The notes below the pieces were generated by a model. It was not told the DNA's origin, made no database searches, and saw only the letters and a list, made by a program, of their open reading frames with translations. Shown piece after piece: positions 1 to 8,314 of a stretch of 64,000 nucleotides of DNA (position 1 is its first letter; every line of letters begins with the position of its first letter). This DNA is from Streptomyces sp. DH5. Its GTDB lineage: Bacteria; Actinomycetota; Actinomycetes; Streptomycetales; Streptomycetaceae. The stretch is from assembly GCF_020873915.1 (NCBI RefSeq), contig NZ_JAHWGP010000035.1, forward strand, positions 25,054-89,053, written 5' to 3'. The position numbers and the translations under genes were made by a program.

Positions 1-24
1 GGCGGGGCGTCGTAGGGTGGCGGC

Positions 25-579
25 GTGCCGCACACCACTTCCCGCTATCTCGCCGAGGGCACCCGTGTCGGGCTGCGTCACTTCACCCGCGCGGACGCCG
101 CCGAGTTCACCGCCCGCGCCCGGGAGAGCAAGGACCTGCACCACCCCTGGCTGTTCCCGCCGGACACCGCGGCCGCGTACGCCGCGTACGCGGGGCGGCT
201 GATCGAGGACCGCACCAAGGCGGGGTTCCTGGTCTGCGAGAAGGAGGCGGACGGCGCCCTCGCCGGCTTCATCAACATCAACAACATCGTCCAGGGGGGC
301 TTCCTCTGCGGCGCGCTCGGCTACGGCGCCTTCGCCCACGCGGCGGGCCGCGGACTGATGCGCGAAGGGCTGGACCTCGTCGTGCGGTACGCCTTCGGGC
401 CGATGCGGCTGCACCGGCTGGAGATCAACGTGCAGCCCGGCAACGCGGCCTCCATCGCCCTGGCCCGCGCCTGCGGGTTCCGCCTGGAGGGCTTCTCCCC
501 GAAGATGCTCTTCGTCGACGGCGCCTGGCGCGACCACGAACGCTGGGCGATCACCAGCGAGATGACGGCGGGCCGCTGA
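25..579 (+). CDS. GNAT family N-acetyltransferase (RimJ/RimL type)
   Basis: A 184-residue cytoplasmic protein with the layout of the RimJ/RimL branch of GNAT acetyltransferases, which move an acetyl group from acetyl-CoA to an amine on a protein or small molecule. The glycine-rich turn GRGLMREGL (about residues 108-116) matches the pyrophosphate-binding loop, and NVQPGN (135-140) followed by an Ala-rich helix and CGFRLEGF is the usual C-terminal half of the fold. The GTG start puts the protein at the normal family length. No ribosome site can be judged because only 24 bases precede it. The substrate cannot be read from sequence. It stands alone ahead of a pseudogene. Confidence 0.85.
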   Translation: MPHTTSRYLAEGTRVGLRHFTRADAAEFTARARESKDLHHPWLFPPDTAAAYAAYAGRLIEDRTKAGFLVCEKEADGALAGFININNIVQGGFLCGALGYGAFAHAAGRGLMREGLDLVVRYAFGPMRLHRLEINVQPGNAASIALARACGFRLEGFSPKMLFVDGAWRDHERWAITSEMTAGR

Positions 580-646
580 GGTACGGGCCGCCCCGACCCG
601 CTGCCGCCCCCGTTCACGAGGGCCCGGGGCGGCTCCCCCGGAGACC

Positions 647-1213
647 GTGACGACGATCCGATGGGGGTACGGACGCTGCCCGGGGCACCCCCGTACCCCG
701 ACAACCCGCGGACCCCACTGCGCCCGCTCGACGAGACGCACCGCATCGAGGGACACGACGAGGCCGGACCGCCCGCGACTTGGCCCGGCAGATCGGCCGC
801 ACACCCCATACCCAGCAGCCTGCTGCCCGTACCCGTCCGCGACGGCTACGACCGCGACCGCGAACTGCGCCCCGTCGACGCCCCGGTGACCGAGGGCGAC
901 CGGCCGCGCGCCACCGTGCTGCCCGCCATCGGCGGCCGGATCGCCTCCCTGGTCCACCGGCCGCGAACCGCTGTACCGCAACCCGGTGCTCCAGCCCGCC
1001 GACTTCGCCCCGGACAGCGCCTGGTTCTCCGGCGGAATCGAGTGGCACATCGGCGCCACCGGCCACACCACCGCGTCCCGCTCACCCGTGCACGCGGGCT
1101 TCGAGGTCGCCGACCTGCGGCAGGGGGACGAGGTGATCGGACGGCTGTGGAGCACCCTCACCGACGCACCCCTGCCGGAACGCTACGACTTCCGGACGCG
1201 GCCCGCGCCCTGA
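647..1213 (+). pseudogene. DUF5107-family protein remnant, two frameshifts and 3' truncation
   Basis: Recognisable pieces of the DUF5107 N-terminal domain lie in two frames. A GTG at 647 with GGAG at 640-643 opens with VTTIR in one frame. The next frame, from about 661, carries the DNP..PL..LDETHRI-like stretch and RATVLPAIGGRIASLVHRP. Near 955-962 the match returns to the first frame with GREPLYRNPVLQPADF, AWFSGGIEWHIGATGHT and PVHA. Intact family members run to many hundreds of residues, often with TPR repeats, but here the match stops soon after PVHA and the frame closes at 1213. The last 40 residues (VADLRQGDEVIGRLWS...) do not look like the family and may come from a deletion junction. 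It is probably non-functional. A sequencing error could explain one shift but hardly two plus the truncation. Confidence 0.7.
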
Positions 1214-1220
1214 GCCGGTG

Positions 1221-1568
1221 TCAGGCGCGGCGGTCCGCGTACTCGTAGACCGCCCCGTCCGGGTGCCGGGCGATGAGGTTGCGGCCCACCGGGGTGGGGA
1301 CCGGGCCCGCGATGATGTCGGCGCCCATCTCCGCGAGGACCCGGCGGGCCTCGTCCACGTCCTGCACCGCGATGGTCGCCGCGACCTTGCGCAGTACGTC
1401 CAGTTCCGCCGCGGGACCGCTCATCAGCAGGAAGCAGCCCACGGCGGCGACGTGGACTCCCGCCCGCTCGAAGCGGAGGGCCTTGCCGCCGGCCAGCCGC
1501 TCGTAGAAGGGGATGGCGGTCTCGATGTCGTCGACGCAGACGCGCAGGGTGGCACCCAGAATCTCCAT
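1221..1568 (-). CDS. VOC (glyoxalase/bleomycin-resistance-like) family protein
   Basis: A 115-residue protein with the vicinal-oxygen-chelate fold: an N-terminal beta-alpha-beta unit (LRVCVDDIETAIPFYERL) and a second half beginning ATIAVQDVDEARRVL and ending in ARHPDGAVYEY, where the terminal Glu often sits at the metal site. Such proteins act as small metalloenzymes or drug-binding proteins in the cytoplasm; the substrate is unknown here. The ATG at 1568 gives the usual length; the open frame upstream is not family-like. It is transcribed away from the holin-family gene and convergent with the pseudogene. Confidence 0.8.
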   Translation of the reverse strand: MEILGATLRVCVDDIETAIPFYERLAGGKALRFERAGVHVAAVGCFLLMSGPAAELDVLRKVAATIAVQDVDEARRVLAEMGADIIAGPVPTPVGRNLIARHPDGAVYEYADRRA

Positions 1569-1652
1569 GGGAACGAGCCTAGTTGGGGCCGGCACGGACC
1601 AGGGGCCACCCCGGACGATCTCCACAGCGCCCTTCACACCGTCCACCGGCGG

Positions 1653-1679
1653 GAGTTACGGGGGCCGGGGCGCGGGTAC
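1653..1679 (+). promoter_or_regulatory. Possible SigB-like -10 (GGGTAC) just upstream of a leaderless start
   Basis: GGGTAC at 1674-1679 sits ten bases before the ATG of the holin-family gene, so a transcript starting there would have almost no leader. The bases before the ATG lack a purine-rich ribosome site, which fits leaderless translation. The best -35 match, GAGT at 1653-1656, is 17 bases away, one more than the SigB-type consensus allows, so this is a weak candidate. Confidence 0.3.
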
Positions 1680-1688
1680 CCGTCCGCC

Positions 1689-2123
1689 ATGCAGCGTTTG
1701 GAGCACCTGGAGCATCTGGACAAGCACCTGGTTGACGAACTGGCCCAGGTGGCCCGCGAGACCGTACGCGAGGAACTGCGCGAGCAGGCGCGGGGGCAGC
1801 GCCGCAAGGCCGCCTTCTACGCCGGGTCCGGCGCCACCGCCCTGTACGCGGGCGCCGCCGTGTCGCTGGCGGTCGGTCTCGCCCTCGCCCTGGTCCTGCC
1901 GGGCTGGGCCGCCGCGCTGATCACGGCCGTGATCCTGGCCGCGGCGTCCTACGCCCTGCGCAGCGCGGCCCGGCCCTCGGCCCCCTCCACGCCGGGCACG
2001 GGGCAGACGGCCGCACCCGGCGGAGCCCCCGTCCCGCCGGTGCCGTCCACCCCGCCCACCGCGGGCGTCGTACCGCCGCGGCCGGACGAGTCCCGTCCCG
2101 CCGACAGCCACCACCGGCCGTGA
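1689..2123 (+). CDS. Phage holin-family membrane protein (DUF1469-like)
   Basis: A 144-residue protein of the actinobacterial holin-like DUF1469 group. Residues 1-38 form a charged amphipathic helix (LEHLDKHLVDELAQVARETVREEL), followed by two hydrophobic segments at about 45-70 and 73-92 separated by a short turn, then a Pro/Thr-rich disordered cytoplasmic or extracellular tail. Family members are chromosomal membrane proteins of unknown role, often near stress genes, and do not imply a prophage. The ATG at 1689 was chosen because the helix begins there. No ribosome site is visible (see the promoter entry). Confidence 0.8.
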   Translation: MQRLEHLEHLDKHLVDELAQVARETVREELREQARGQRRKAAFYAGSGATALYAGAAVSLAVGLALALVLPGWAAALITAVILAAASYALRSAARPSAPSTPGTGQTAAPGGAPVPPVPSTPPTAGVVPPRPDESRPADSHHRP

Positions 2124-2513
2124 CCCCCGCAGTGGCCCGGCCCCGCTGACGGTCCGCCCGGCCGCCGGACGCGAAGGCGGTCGGCTCCCGGACAGCGGGG
2201 TGTCGGGCGGCGGGACCCGGCCGTCCGCCGTGGGCGGCGTACGGCCGCAGGGATGCGGGTCGCGGAAGCGCGTGCGGGGCGTCGTCGGCGACTCCCGCAC
2301 CAGCACGTCGCCGGGGTCGCTCCTCCGCTCCGAGGGGAGGAGCCGGCCGGGTCCCCAGACGGCCCTTCGCAGGTCTCGCGTTACCGCTCCGGGCAGCGAA
2401 ATCCTGTGACCGGTCGGGGCGTCGACGTGCCGCACCCAGTGTCGTCCGGTCGTGGCATCCGCGCGGCCGGAGCGCGGATCCGGGCCGGCGGCCCGGTCCT
2501 TGCGGGGCGGAAC
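2124..2513. other. Intergenic region without a credible gene
   Basis: Open frames here have poor codon bias and no family resemblance. The only structure seen is a dyad at 2218-2247: CGGCCGT, CCGCC, loop GTG, GGCGG, a CGT bulge and ACGGCCG. It could end transcripts of the holin-family gene from one side and of the CBS gene from the other. No T-tract follows. Confidence 0.5.
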
Positions 2514-3158
2514 CTAGCCGTCCCCGGCAGCGGCGAGGTGGGCGTTCACGGCGGCGACACCGTCGACGCCCTGGCAGAGAGCCACGACCACCGGGACGAG
2601 ACGCGGTTCCGGCAGGTGTCCCCGAAGGGTGACGACCCCGTCCCGGACCTCGACCGCGACGGTGCCCTCGTCCAGGGCGAGGATGCGTCCCAGCACGTCC
2701 CGCTCCACCTCGCCGCGGATCTCGACGTCGGAGCGGATCAAGGCGTCCAGCAGGTCGCTGCGGGTGACGATGCCCGTGAGGAGCTCGTCGTCGCCGACCA
2801 CCGGCAACTGCTTGACGTGCTGCCTGCGGAGTTCCCGCGCGGCCCGGGGGATCGTCCATTCGGCGCGCGCGGTGAAGACGGGGCTGCTCATGAGCTCACC
2901 CGCGGTTCGGGCCCGGGCCCTGCCCCACGAGCGCTCGTCGTCTCCGTCCCGACCCTGCGCGTCGGGCATGCCGGTCTCGTGCCGCAGCACGTCGGACGCG
3001 GACACGACTCCGACAGGAGAGCCGTCGTCGTCGACGACCGGGGCCGCGACGATGTCGTTGGCGTCCAGCAGCGCGGCGACCTCCTGCAACGGCGTGTCGG
3101 GACGGAAGGTGAGGACCTCCTCGGTCATCACGTCACCGACCGTGCGGCGATACAGCAT
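2514..3158 (-). CDS. CBS-CBS-BON domain protein
   Basis: A 214-residue soluble protein. CBS repeat 1 spans about residues 7-60 (VGDVMTEEVLTF...GVVSASDVL), CBS repeat 2 about 84-141 (AGELMSSPVFTA...GIVTRSDLL), and a BON domain about 146-210 (VTLRGHLPEPRLV). A CBS pair usually senses adenosine nucleotides; BON domains are short modules linked to membrane or osmotic-stress functions. This composition recurs in Streptomyces as putative signal-transduction or hypoxia-response proteins. The ATG at 3158 is the only start next to the conserved MLYRRTVGDVM opening. It appears monocistronic. Confidence 0.88.
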   Translation of the reverse strand: MLYRRTVGDVMTEEVLTFRPDTPLQEVAALLDANDIVAAPVVDDDGSPVGVVSASDVLRHETGMPDAQGRDGDDERSWGRARARTAGELMSSPVFTARAEWTIPRAARELRRQHVKQLPVVGDDELLTGIVTRSDLLDALIRSDVEIRGEVERDVLGRILALDEGTVAVEVRDGVVTLRGHLPEPRLVPVVVALCQGVDGVAAVNAHLAAAGDG

Positions 3159-3468
3159 GGCATCGGCCTCCTCCGCTGTGCGACGTGTCCGGCTCGGCCC
3201 GGACCGCGGGCGGACCGCGCGCGGCGCGTCCGCCTCCCAGCTCCCACCGGCCCGTTCACGACGTTTCCCCTCACCATGACAGCACCGCGCCGCTCCGGCG
3301 ACCAGTGCCGTCCGGCCCGGCCTGGAGGCCGGCCGTCCCTGGCCAGGGGTATGGCGAGCCGCTGCGCGGCCTGCACCGCCATCACACCCGTCGTGGGCGC
3401 CGGGCGGCACCGTGCGACCGGAGGCGACGGGCGGTGCGGTGTCGTCGTCGGTGCGTCCTCCCTGGAGT
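3159..3468. other. Intergenic region, no gene seen
   Basis: This holds the unidentified promoter of the CBS gene and the 3' end of the LLM transcript. A tight dyad CCGGCCT-GG-AGGCCGG lies at 3317-3332 and CCCTGGCCAGGG follows a few bases on. Both are candidate terminators for the LLM gene, without T-tracts. Nothing coding is supported. Confidence 0.45.
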
Positions 3469-4431
3469 TCAGCCGGCCTGCTGGAGCTGCGGCAGCACCT
3501 TGGTGCGGTAGAAGTCGAAGAAGCCGCGCAGGTCCGGGCCGATCTGGTTGACGTAGATCCGGTCGAAGCCGGCGTCGGCGAACCGGCGGAGTTCGGCGAC
3601 GTGCTCGTCCACGTCGTCGCCGCACACCCGGCTCTCGCGCACCATGTCCTCGGTGACGAGCGTCTGCGCCTGCTCGAAGTGCTTCGGTGAGGGCAGCACC
3701 TGCCCGAGCTCGCCGGGCAGCTGCTCGTTCGCCCAGAGCCGGTGCACGGTGCGCACGCACTCCTCGCGGTCGGTGCCGTAGCAGACCTTGGTGCCGCCGC
3801 TGACCGGCTTTCCGCCGCCCCCGCCCTTGCGGTACTGCTCCACCATCGAGGCGTCCGGCATCATCGTGACGTAGCCGTCGCCGACTCGCGCCGCCAGCTT
3901 GGTCGCCGCCGGGCCGAAGCCGGATATGTCGATGGGAATGGGCTGGTCCGGGAGGGTGTAGAGGCGGGCGTTCTCCACCGTGTAGTGCGTGCCGTGGTGG
4001 TTGACCTCCTCACCGCTGAACAGCCGGCGCATCACCTGGATCGCCTCCTCGAGCATCTCCAGCCGTACGTGGGCGGGGGGCCAGTGGTCGCCGAGGATGT
4101 GCTCGTTCAGCGCCTCGCCCGTGCCCACGCCCAGCCGGAACTCCCCGGGGGACATCACGGCGCTCGTGGCGGCCGCCTGCGCCACCACCGCCGGGTGCGT
4201 CCGCACGGTCGGGCAGGTCACCGCCGTTCCCACCGGCAGGGACACGGCCTCCGAGAGCGCGCCGATCACCGACCAGACGAAGGGGCTCTGCCCCTGCTCG
4301 TCGTTCCACGGATGGAAGTGGTCGGAGATCCACAACGCCTGGAATCCGGCCTGCTCGGCCATCCGCGCCTGCTCGATCAGCTCCGCAGGACCGTACTGCT
4401 CGCACGAGAGGAAATAGCCGTACTCGGGCAT
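3469..4431 (-). CDS. F420-dependent LLM-class oxidoreductase (G6PDH-like family)
   Basis: A 320-residue TIM-barrel protein of the luciferase-like monooxygenase superfamily, close to the G6PDH-related F420 family. It opens with a short strand and YGPAELIEQARMAEQAGF; LWISDHFHPWNDEQGQSPFVW (about 34-54) lines the F420 pocket in relatives, and FRLGVGTGEALNEH (about 98-111) is the phosphate-binding stretch. Relatives oxidise or reduce substrates with deazaflavin F420 in the cytosol. True glucose-6-phosphate activity cannot be assumed, since many paralogues have other substrates. It diverges from the NDH-2 gene and has a SigB-like promoter 35 bases upstream. Confidence 0.88.
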   Translation of the reverse strand: MPEYGYFLSCEQYGPAELIEQARMAEQAGFQALWISDHFHPWNDEQGQSPFVWSVIGALSEAVSLPVGTAVTCPTVRTHPAVVAQAAATSAVMSPGEFRLGVGTGEALNEHILGDHWPPAHVRLEMLEEAIQVMRRLFSGEEVNHHGTHYTVENARLYTLPDQPIPIDISGFGPAATKLAARVGDGYVTMMPDASMVEQYRKGGGGGKPVSGGTKVCYGTDREECVRTVHRLWANEQLPGELGQVLPSPKHFEQAQTLVTEDMVRESRVCGDDVDEHVAELRRFADAGFDRIYVNQIGPDLRGFFDFYRTKVLPQLQQAG

Positions 4432-4472
4432 GGGGGCGCCTCCGCGACATGGGCGTTCTGGTCCCGCGCCGG

Positions 4473-4497
4473 GTACCCGGAGGGCCGGGCGGCAACC
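4473..4497 (-). promoter_or_regulatory. Candidate SigB-type promoter of the LLM oxidoreductase
   Basis: Read on the minus strand, GGTT (4497-4494) is followed by 15 bases and GGGTAC (4478-4473), matching the S. coelicolor SigB consensus GNNT-N14-16-GGGTAC/T. The -10 is half of the palindrome GGGTACCC at 4471-4478, so the plus strand also shows GGGTAC, preceded at 14 bases by GCGT (4453-4456), pointing at the NDH-2 gene. Expected start is near 4466, giving a leader of about 35 bases. Confidence 0.5.
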
Positions 4498-4586
4498 GGG
4501 CCCCGGGCTCCGGGCTGACGTTTGACGGCCCAGGCCAGGGGGACGCGGAAGGCTCCCGACGTACGCGACAGCGCCGGAGGCGAAAC

Positions 4587-6470
4587 GTGAGTCGACCCCG
4601 CATAGTGATCGTCGGTGCCGGCTTCGCCGGGTACCGCACGGCCCAGACCCTGTCCCGGCTGGCCAAGGGCCGCGCCGACATCGTCCTGCTGAACCCGACC
4701 GACTACTTCCTGTACCTCCCGCTGCTGCCCCAGGTCGCGGCCGGCATCCTGGAGCCGCGCCGGGTCACCGTCTCCCTCTCCGGCACGCTGCCGCACGTAC
4801 GGCTGGTGCTGGGGGAGGCCGACCGCATCGACCTCGACGGGCGGCAGGTGCACTACACCGGACCCGAGGACGAGGGCGGCACCCTCTCCTACGACCGGCT
4901 CGTGCTCGCGGCCGGCAGCGTCAACAAGCTGCTGCCGATCCCCGGCGTCGCCGAACACGCCCACGGCTTCCGCGGCCTGCCCGAGGCCCTCTACCTGCGC
5001 GATCACGTGACCCGCCAGGTGGAGCTCGCCGCCGCCACCGACGATCCGGGGACCTGCGCCTCCCGCTGCACCTTCGTCGTGGTGGGCGCCGGCTACACCG
5101 GTACCGAAGTCGCCGCACACGGCCAGCTGTTCACCGACGCGCAGGTCGCCAAGCACCCCATGAGGACCGGGATGCGGCCGCGTTGGATGCTCCTGGACAT
5201 CGCCGACCGGGTGCTGCCCGAGCTGGACGAACGGCTCTCCCGCACGGCCGACGGCGTGCTGCGCGAGCGGGGCGTGGACGTACGGATGGGCACCTCCGTG
5301 AAGGAGGCCACGCCCGACGGGGTGTTGCTGACCGACGGGGAGTTCGTCGACACGAAGACCCTGGTGTGGTGCGTGGGCGTACGCCCCGACCCGCTCGCGG
5401 AGTCCCTCGGACTGCCCATGGAACGCGGCCGGCTGCTGGTCGACCAGCACCTGCGCGTGCCGGGCCGGCCGGAGGTGTTCGCCTGCGGTGACGCGGCCGC
5501 GGTGCCCGACCTGGAGAAGCCGGGGTCCTACACCCCGATGACCGCACAGCACGCGTGGCGGCAGGGCAAGGTGTGCGCGCACAACGTCGCCGCGTCGTTC
5601 GGCGACGGTGAGCGGCGCGCCTACCGGCACAAGGACCTGGGCTTCGTGGTCGATCTGGGCGGCGTCAAGGCCGCCGCCAACCCGCTCGGCGTGAACCTCT
5701 CCGGTCCGGTGGCGGGCGCGGTCACCCGCGGATACCACCTCGCCGCCATGCCCGGCAACCGGGTGCGGGTGGCCGCCGACTGGCTCCTCGACGCCGTACT
5801 GCCGCGCCAGGCGGTTCAGTTGGGGCTCGTGCGGTCCTGGTCGGTGCCGCTGGACACGGCGTCGCCCGAGCTGGCACGGGTGGGCGGATCGGAGCGGCAA
5901 CGGGAGGCCGGGGAACGGACGCGGGCAGAGCCTCCCCGGCCGGGTGGTGAGCCCGCCAGGAACCAGCCGGGTGGTGAGCCCGCGAAGAACCAGCCGGGTG
6001 GTGAGCCCGCCAGGAACCAGCCGGGTGGTGAGCCCGCGAAGAACCAGCCGGGTGGTGAGCCCGCCAGGAACCAGCCGGGTGGTGAGCCCGCGAAGAACCA
6101 GCCGGGTGGTGAGCCCGCGAAGAACCAGCCGGGTGGTGAGCCCGCCAGGAACCAGCCGGGTGGTGAGCCCGCCAGGAACCAGCCGGGTGGTGAGCCCGCG
6201 AAGAACCAGCCGGGTGGTGAGCCCGCCAGGAACCAGCCGGGTGGTGAGCCCGCCAGGAACCAGCCGGGCGGTGAGCCGGCCAAGAACCAGCCGGGCGGTG
6301 AACCCGCGGAGAGCCGGCCGGGCGGTGAGCCGGCGAGGAAGCGGCCCGGCGGGGAGTCCCCCGGGGGCCGGCCCGCCGTCACGCCGCCGCCCGATCAGCC
6401 GCCTCCCGGCCCGGACGTCTCACCCGGACCCGTCAGGCGTACCGACCGCTTCATCGAAGGAGACTCATGA
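4587..6470 (+). CDS. ndh: Type II NADH dehydrogenase with a long repeat tail
   Basis: NDH-2 passes electrons from NADH to menaquinone through FAD without pumping protons, at the inner face of the membrane. Residues 1 to about 430 are the usual two-Rossmann core: an FAD site near the start (VIVGAGFAG), an NADH site around residue 166 (VVVGAGYTGTEVA), and ACGDAAAVP near 299, which contacts FAD. The C-terminal part of the core is the membrane-associating region. After residue 451 the protein departs from the family: sixteen near-identical 9-residue units fill 452-595, then a Pro-rich end, about 627 residues in all against the usual 400-450. GTG at 4587 follows GGAGG by seven bases. Its stop overlaps the start of the transketolase gene, so the two are translationally coupled. 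Confidence 0.88.
   Translation: MSRPRIVIVGAGFAGYRTAQTLSRLAKGRADIVLLNPTDYFLYLPLLPQVAAGILEPRRVTVSLSGTLPHVRLVLGEADRIDLDGRQVHYTGPEDEGGTLSYDRLVLAAGSVNKLLPIPGVAEHAHGFRGLPEALYLRDHVTRQVELAAATDDPGTCASRCTFVVVGAGYTGTEVAAHGQLFTDAQVAKHPMRTGMRPRWMLLDIADRVLPELDERLSRTADGVLRERGVDVRMGTSVKEATPDGVLLTDGEFVDTKTLVWCVGVRPDPLAESLGLPMERGRLLVDQHLRVPGRPEVFACGDAAAVPDLEKPGSYTPMTAQHAWRQGKVCAHNVAASFGDGERRAYRHKDLGFVVDLGGVKAAANPLGVNLSGPVAGAVTRGYHLAAMPGNRVRVAADWLLDAVLPRQAVQLGLVRSWSVPLDTASPELARVGGSERQREAGERTRAEPPRPGGEPARNQPGGEPAKNQPGGEPARNQPGGEPAKNQPGGEPARNQPGGEPAKNQPGGEPAKNQPGGEPARNQPGGEPARNQPGGEPAKNQPGGEPARNQPGGEPARNQPGGEPAKNQPGGEPAESRPGGEPARKRPGGESPGGRPAVTPPPDQPPPGPDVSPGPVRRTDRFIEGDS
5940..6371 (+). repeat. 27-bp in-frame tandem repeat, 16 units, in the NDH-2 gene
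   Basis: Units encode PGGEPA(R/K)NQ. Thirteen are near-perfect (5940-6290), and three diverged units follow to 6371 (ending ESR, RKR and SPGGR). Units switch between CGCCAGG and CGCGAAG spellings, giving the order R K R K R K K R R K R R K. The high identity at DNA level suggests recent expansion by slippage or unequal exchange, so copy number is likely to vary between strains. Confidence 0.95.
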
Positions 6471-8314
6471 ACACCGGTGAACTCGTCGAGCTCGGACAGC
6501 AGTTGCGCGTGGACAGCGTCCGCGCCGCGGCCGCCGCGGGCTCCGGGCACCCGACCTCGTCCATGTCCGCGGCCGACCTGACGGCGGTGCTGTTCGCCCG
6601 CCACTTCCGCTACGACTTCGACCGCCCCGACCACCCGTCCAACGACCGCTTCGTCCTCTCCAAGGGCCACGCCTCACCGCTGATGTACGCCGTCTACAAG
6701 GCGGCCGGCGCCATCGACGACGAGGAACTGCTCACCTTCCGCGAGAACGGCAGCCGCCTCGAGGGGCACCCCACCCCCCGCCGGCTGCCCTGGGTCGAGA
6801 CGGCCACCGGCTCCCTCGGCCAGGGCCTCCCCGTCGGCGTCGGCATCGCGCTGGCCGGGAAGCGGCTGGACCACGCCGACTACCGCGTGTGGGTGCTGTG
6901 CGGGGACAGCGAACTGGCCGAGGGGTCGGTGTGGGAGGCGGCCGAGCAGGCCGCGTACGAGAACCTGGACAACCTCACGGCGATCGTGGACGTCAACCGC
7001 CTCGGCCAGCGCGGACCCACCCGTCACGGCCACGACCTCGACGCCTACGCCCGCCGCTTCCGGGCGTTCGGCTGGCACACCGTCGAGGTGGACGGCCACG
7101 ACGTGGACGCCGTCGACCGCGCCTACGGCGAGGCGCTCTCCACCAGGGGCCAGCCCACCGCGATCATCGCCCGCACCCTCAAGGGCAAGGGCGTCGCGTC
7201 CGTGCAGGACCGCGAGGGCCTGCACGGAAAGCCGCTGCCGGAGGCCGAGGAGGCCGTCTCCGAACTCGGAGGCCCGCGCGACCTGCGCATCCAGGTGCAC
7301 CCGCCGTCCTCCGACGCAGCACCATCCGCCGGGCACACGACGGAGCCCGCCCTGCCGCGCTGGGACAAGGGCGAGGAGGTCGCCACCCGCAACGCGTTCG
7401 GCGAGGCGCTGGCCGCCCTCGGCACCGCTCGCGGCGACGTGGTCGCCCTCGACGGAGAGGTCGGTGACTCCACCCGGGCGGAGTTCTTCGCCAAGGAGCA
7501 CCCCGAGCGCTACATCGAGTGCTACATCGCCGAACAGCAGATGGTCGCGGCCGCGGTGGGCGTCGCCTCGCGCGGCTGGACGCCGTACGCCTCCAGCTTC
7601 GCGGCGTTCCTCACCCGCGCCCACGACTTCGTCCGCATGGCCGCGGTCAGCGGCTCAGGCATCAACCTCGTCGGCTCGCACGCGGGCGTGGCCATCGGCC
7701 AGGACGGCCCCAGCCAGATGGGTCTGGAGGACCTGGCGATGATGCGCGCCGTGCACGGCTCGACCGTGCTGTACCCGTGCGACGCCAACCAGACGGCACG
7801 GCTGGTCGCCACCATGGCCGGCCTCGACGGCATCCGCTACCTGCGCACGTCACGCGGCGAGAGCGAGGTGATCTACGGGCCCGACGAGGAGTTCCCCGTC
7901 GGCGGCAGCAAGGTGCTGCGCTCCTCCGGCAGCGACCGGCTCACCCTCGTCGCCGCCGGCGTCACCGTGCCCGAGGCGCTCGCCGCCGCCGAGGCGCTGG
8001 AGGGCGAGGGCATCGCCGTACGGGTGATCGACCTGTACTCGGTGAAGCCGGTCGACCGGGAGACCCTGCGCACCGCCGCCGAGGAGACCGGCTGCCTGAT
8101 GACGGTCGAGGACCACCATCCCGAGGGCGGTCTCGGGGACGCGGTCGCGGAGGCCTTCGGCGACGGACGCCCCGTCCCGCGCCTGGTGCGCCTCGCCGTG
8201 CGCGACATGCCCGGCTCGGCCTCACCCGACGAGCAGCTGCGCGCCGCCGGCATCGACGCCGGGTCGATCGCCGCGGCCGGCCGGCTGCTGGTGGGGGAGG
8301 CGATCGTGTCGTGA
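6467..8314 (+). CDS. tkt: Transketolase
   Basis: A 615-residue thiamine-diphosphate enzyme that moves two-carbon ketol units between sugar phosphates in the non-oxidative pentose phosphate pathway. The N-terminal half has GSGHPTSSMSAADL and the ThDP/metal motif beginning GDSELAEG and ending near IVDVNRLG. The central pyrimidine domain has IECYIAEQQM with the activating Glu and the SHAGVAIGQDGPSQ loop, and the C-terminal domain follows. It is slightly shorter than the about 660-700-residue housekeeping enzymes, so it may be a second copy. ATG at 6467 overlaps the NDH-2 stop (ATGA), and its own stop overlaps the next gene (GTGA). The three genes are almost certainly one operon. Confidence 0.9.
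   Translation: MNTGELVELGQQLRVDSVRAAAAAGSGHPTSSMSAADLTAVLFARHFRYDFDRPDHPSNDRFVLSKGHASPLMYAVYKAAGAIDDEELLTFRENGSRLEGHPTPRRLPWVETATGSLGQGLPVGVGIALAGKRLDHADYRVWVLCGDSELAEGSVWEAAEQAAYENLDNLTAIVDVNRLGQRGPTRHGHDLDAYARRFRAFGWHTVEVDGHDVDAVDRAYGEALSTRGQPTAIIARTLKGKGVASVQDREGLHGKPLPEAEEAVSELGGPRDLRIQVHPPSSDAAPSAGHTTEPALPRWDKGEEVATRNAFGEALAALGTARGDVVALDGEVGDSTRAEFFAKEHPERYIECYIAEQQMVAAAVGVASRGWTPYASSFAAFLTRAHDFVRMAAVSGSGINLVGSHAGVAIGQDGPSQMGLEDLAMMRAVHGSTVLYPCDANQTARLVATMAGLDGIRYLRTSRGESEVIYGPDEEFPVGGSKVLRSSGSDRLTLVAAGVTVPEALAAAEALEGEGIAVRVIDLYSVKPVDRETLRTAAEETGCLMTVEDHHPEGGLGDAVAEAFGDGRPVPRLVRLAVRDMPGSASPDEQLRAAGIDAGSIAAAGRLLVGEAIVS

Noticed and set aside
1689-2123. Prophage signature from the holin-family protein
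   Set aside because: The holin-like family is common on Streptomyces chromosomes and no phage structural, integrase or attachment sequences are nearby. The same applies to the holin-like domain at 27190.
5816-6382. Minus-strand frame rich in PGWFLAGSP repeats
   Set aside because: It is the antisense reading of the NDH-2 27-bp repeats, not a separate repeat protein.
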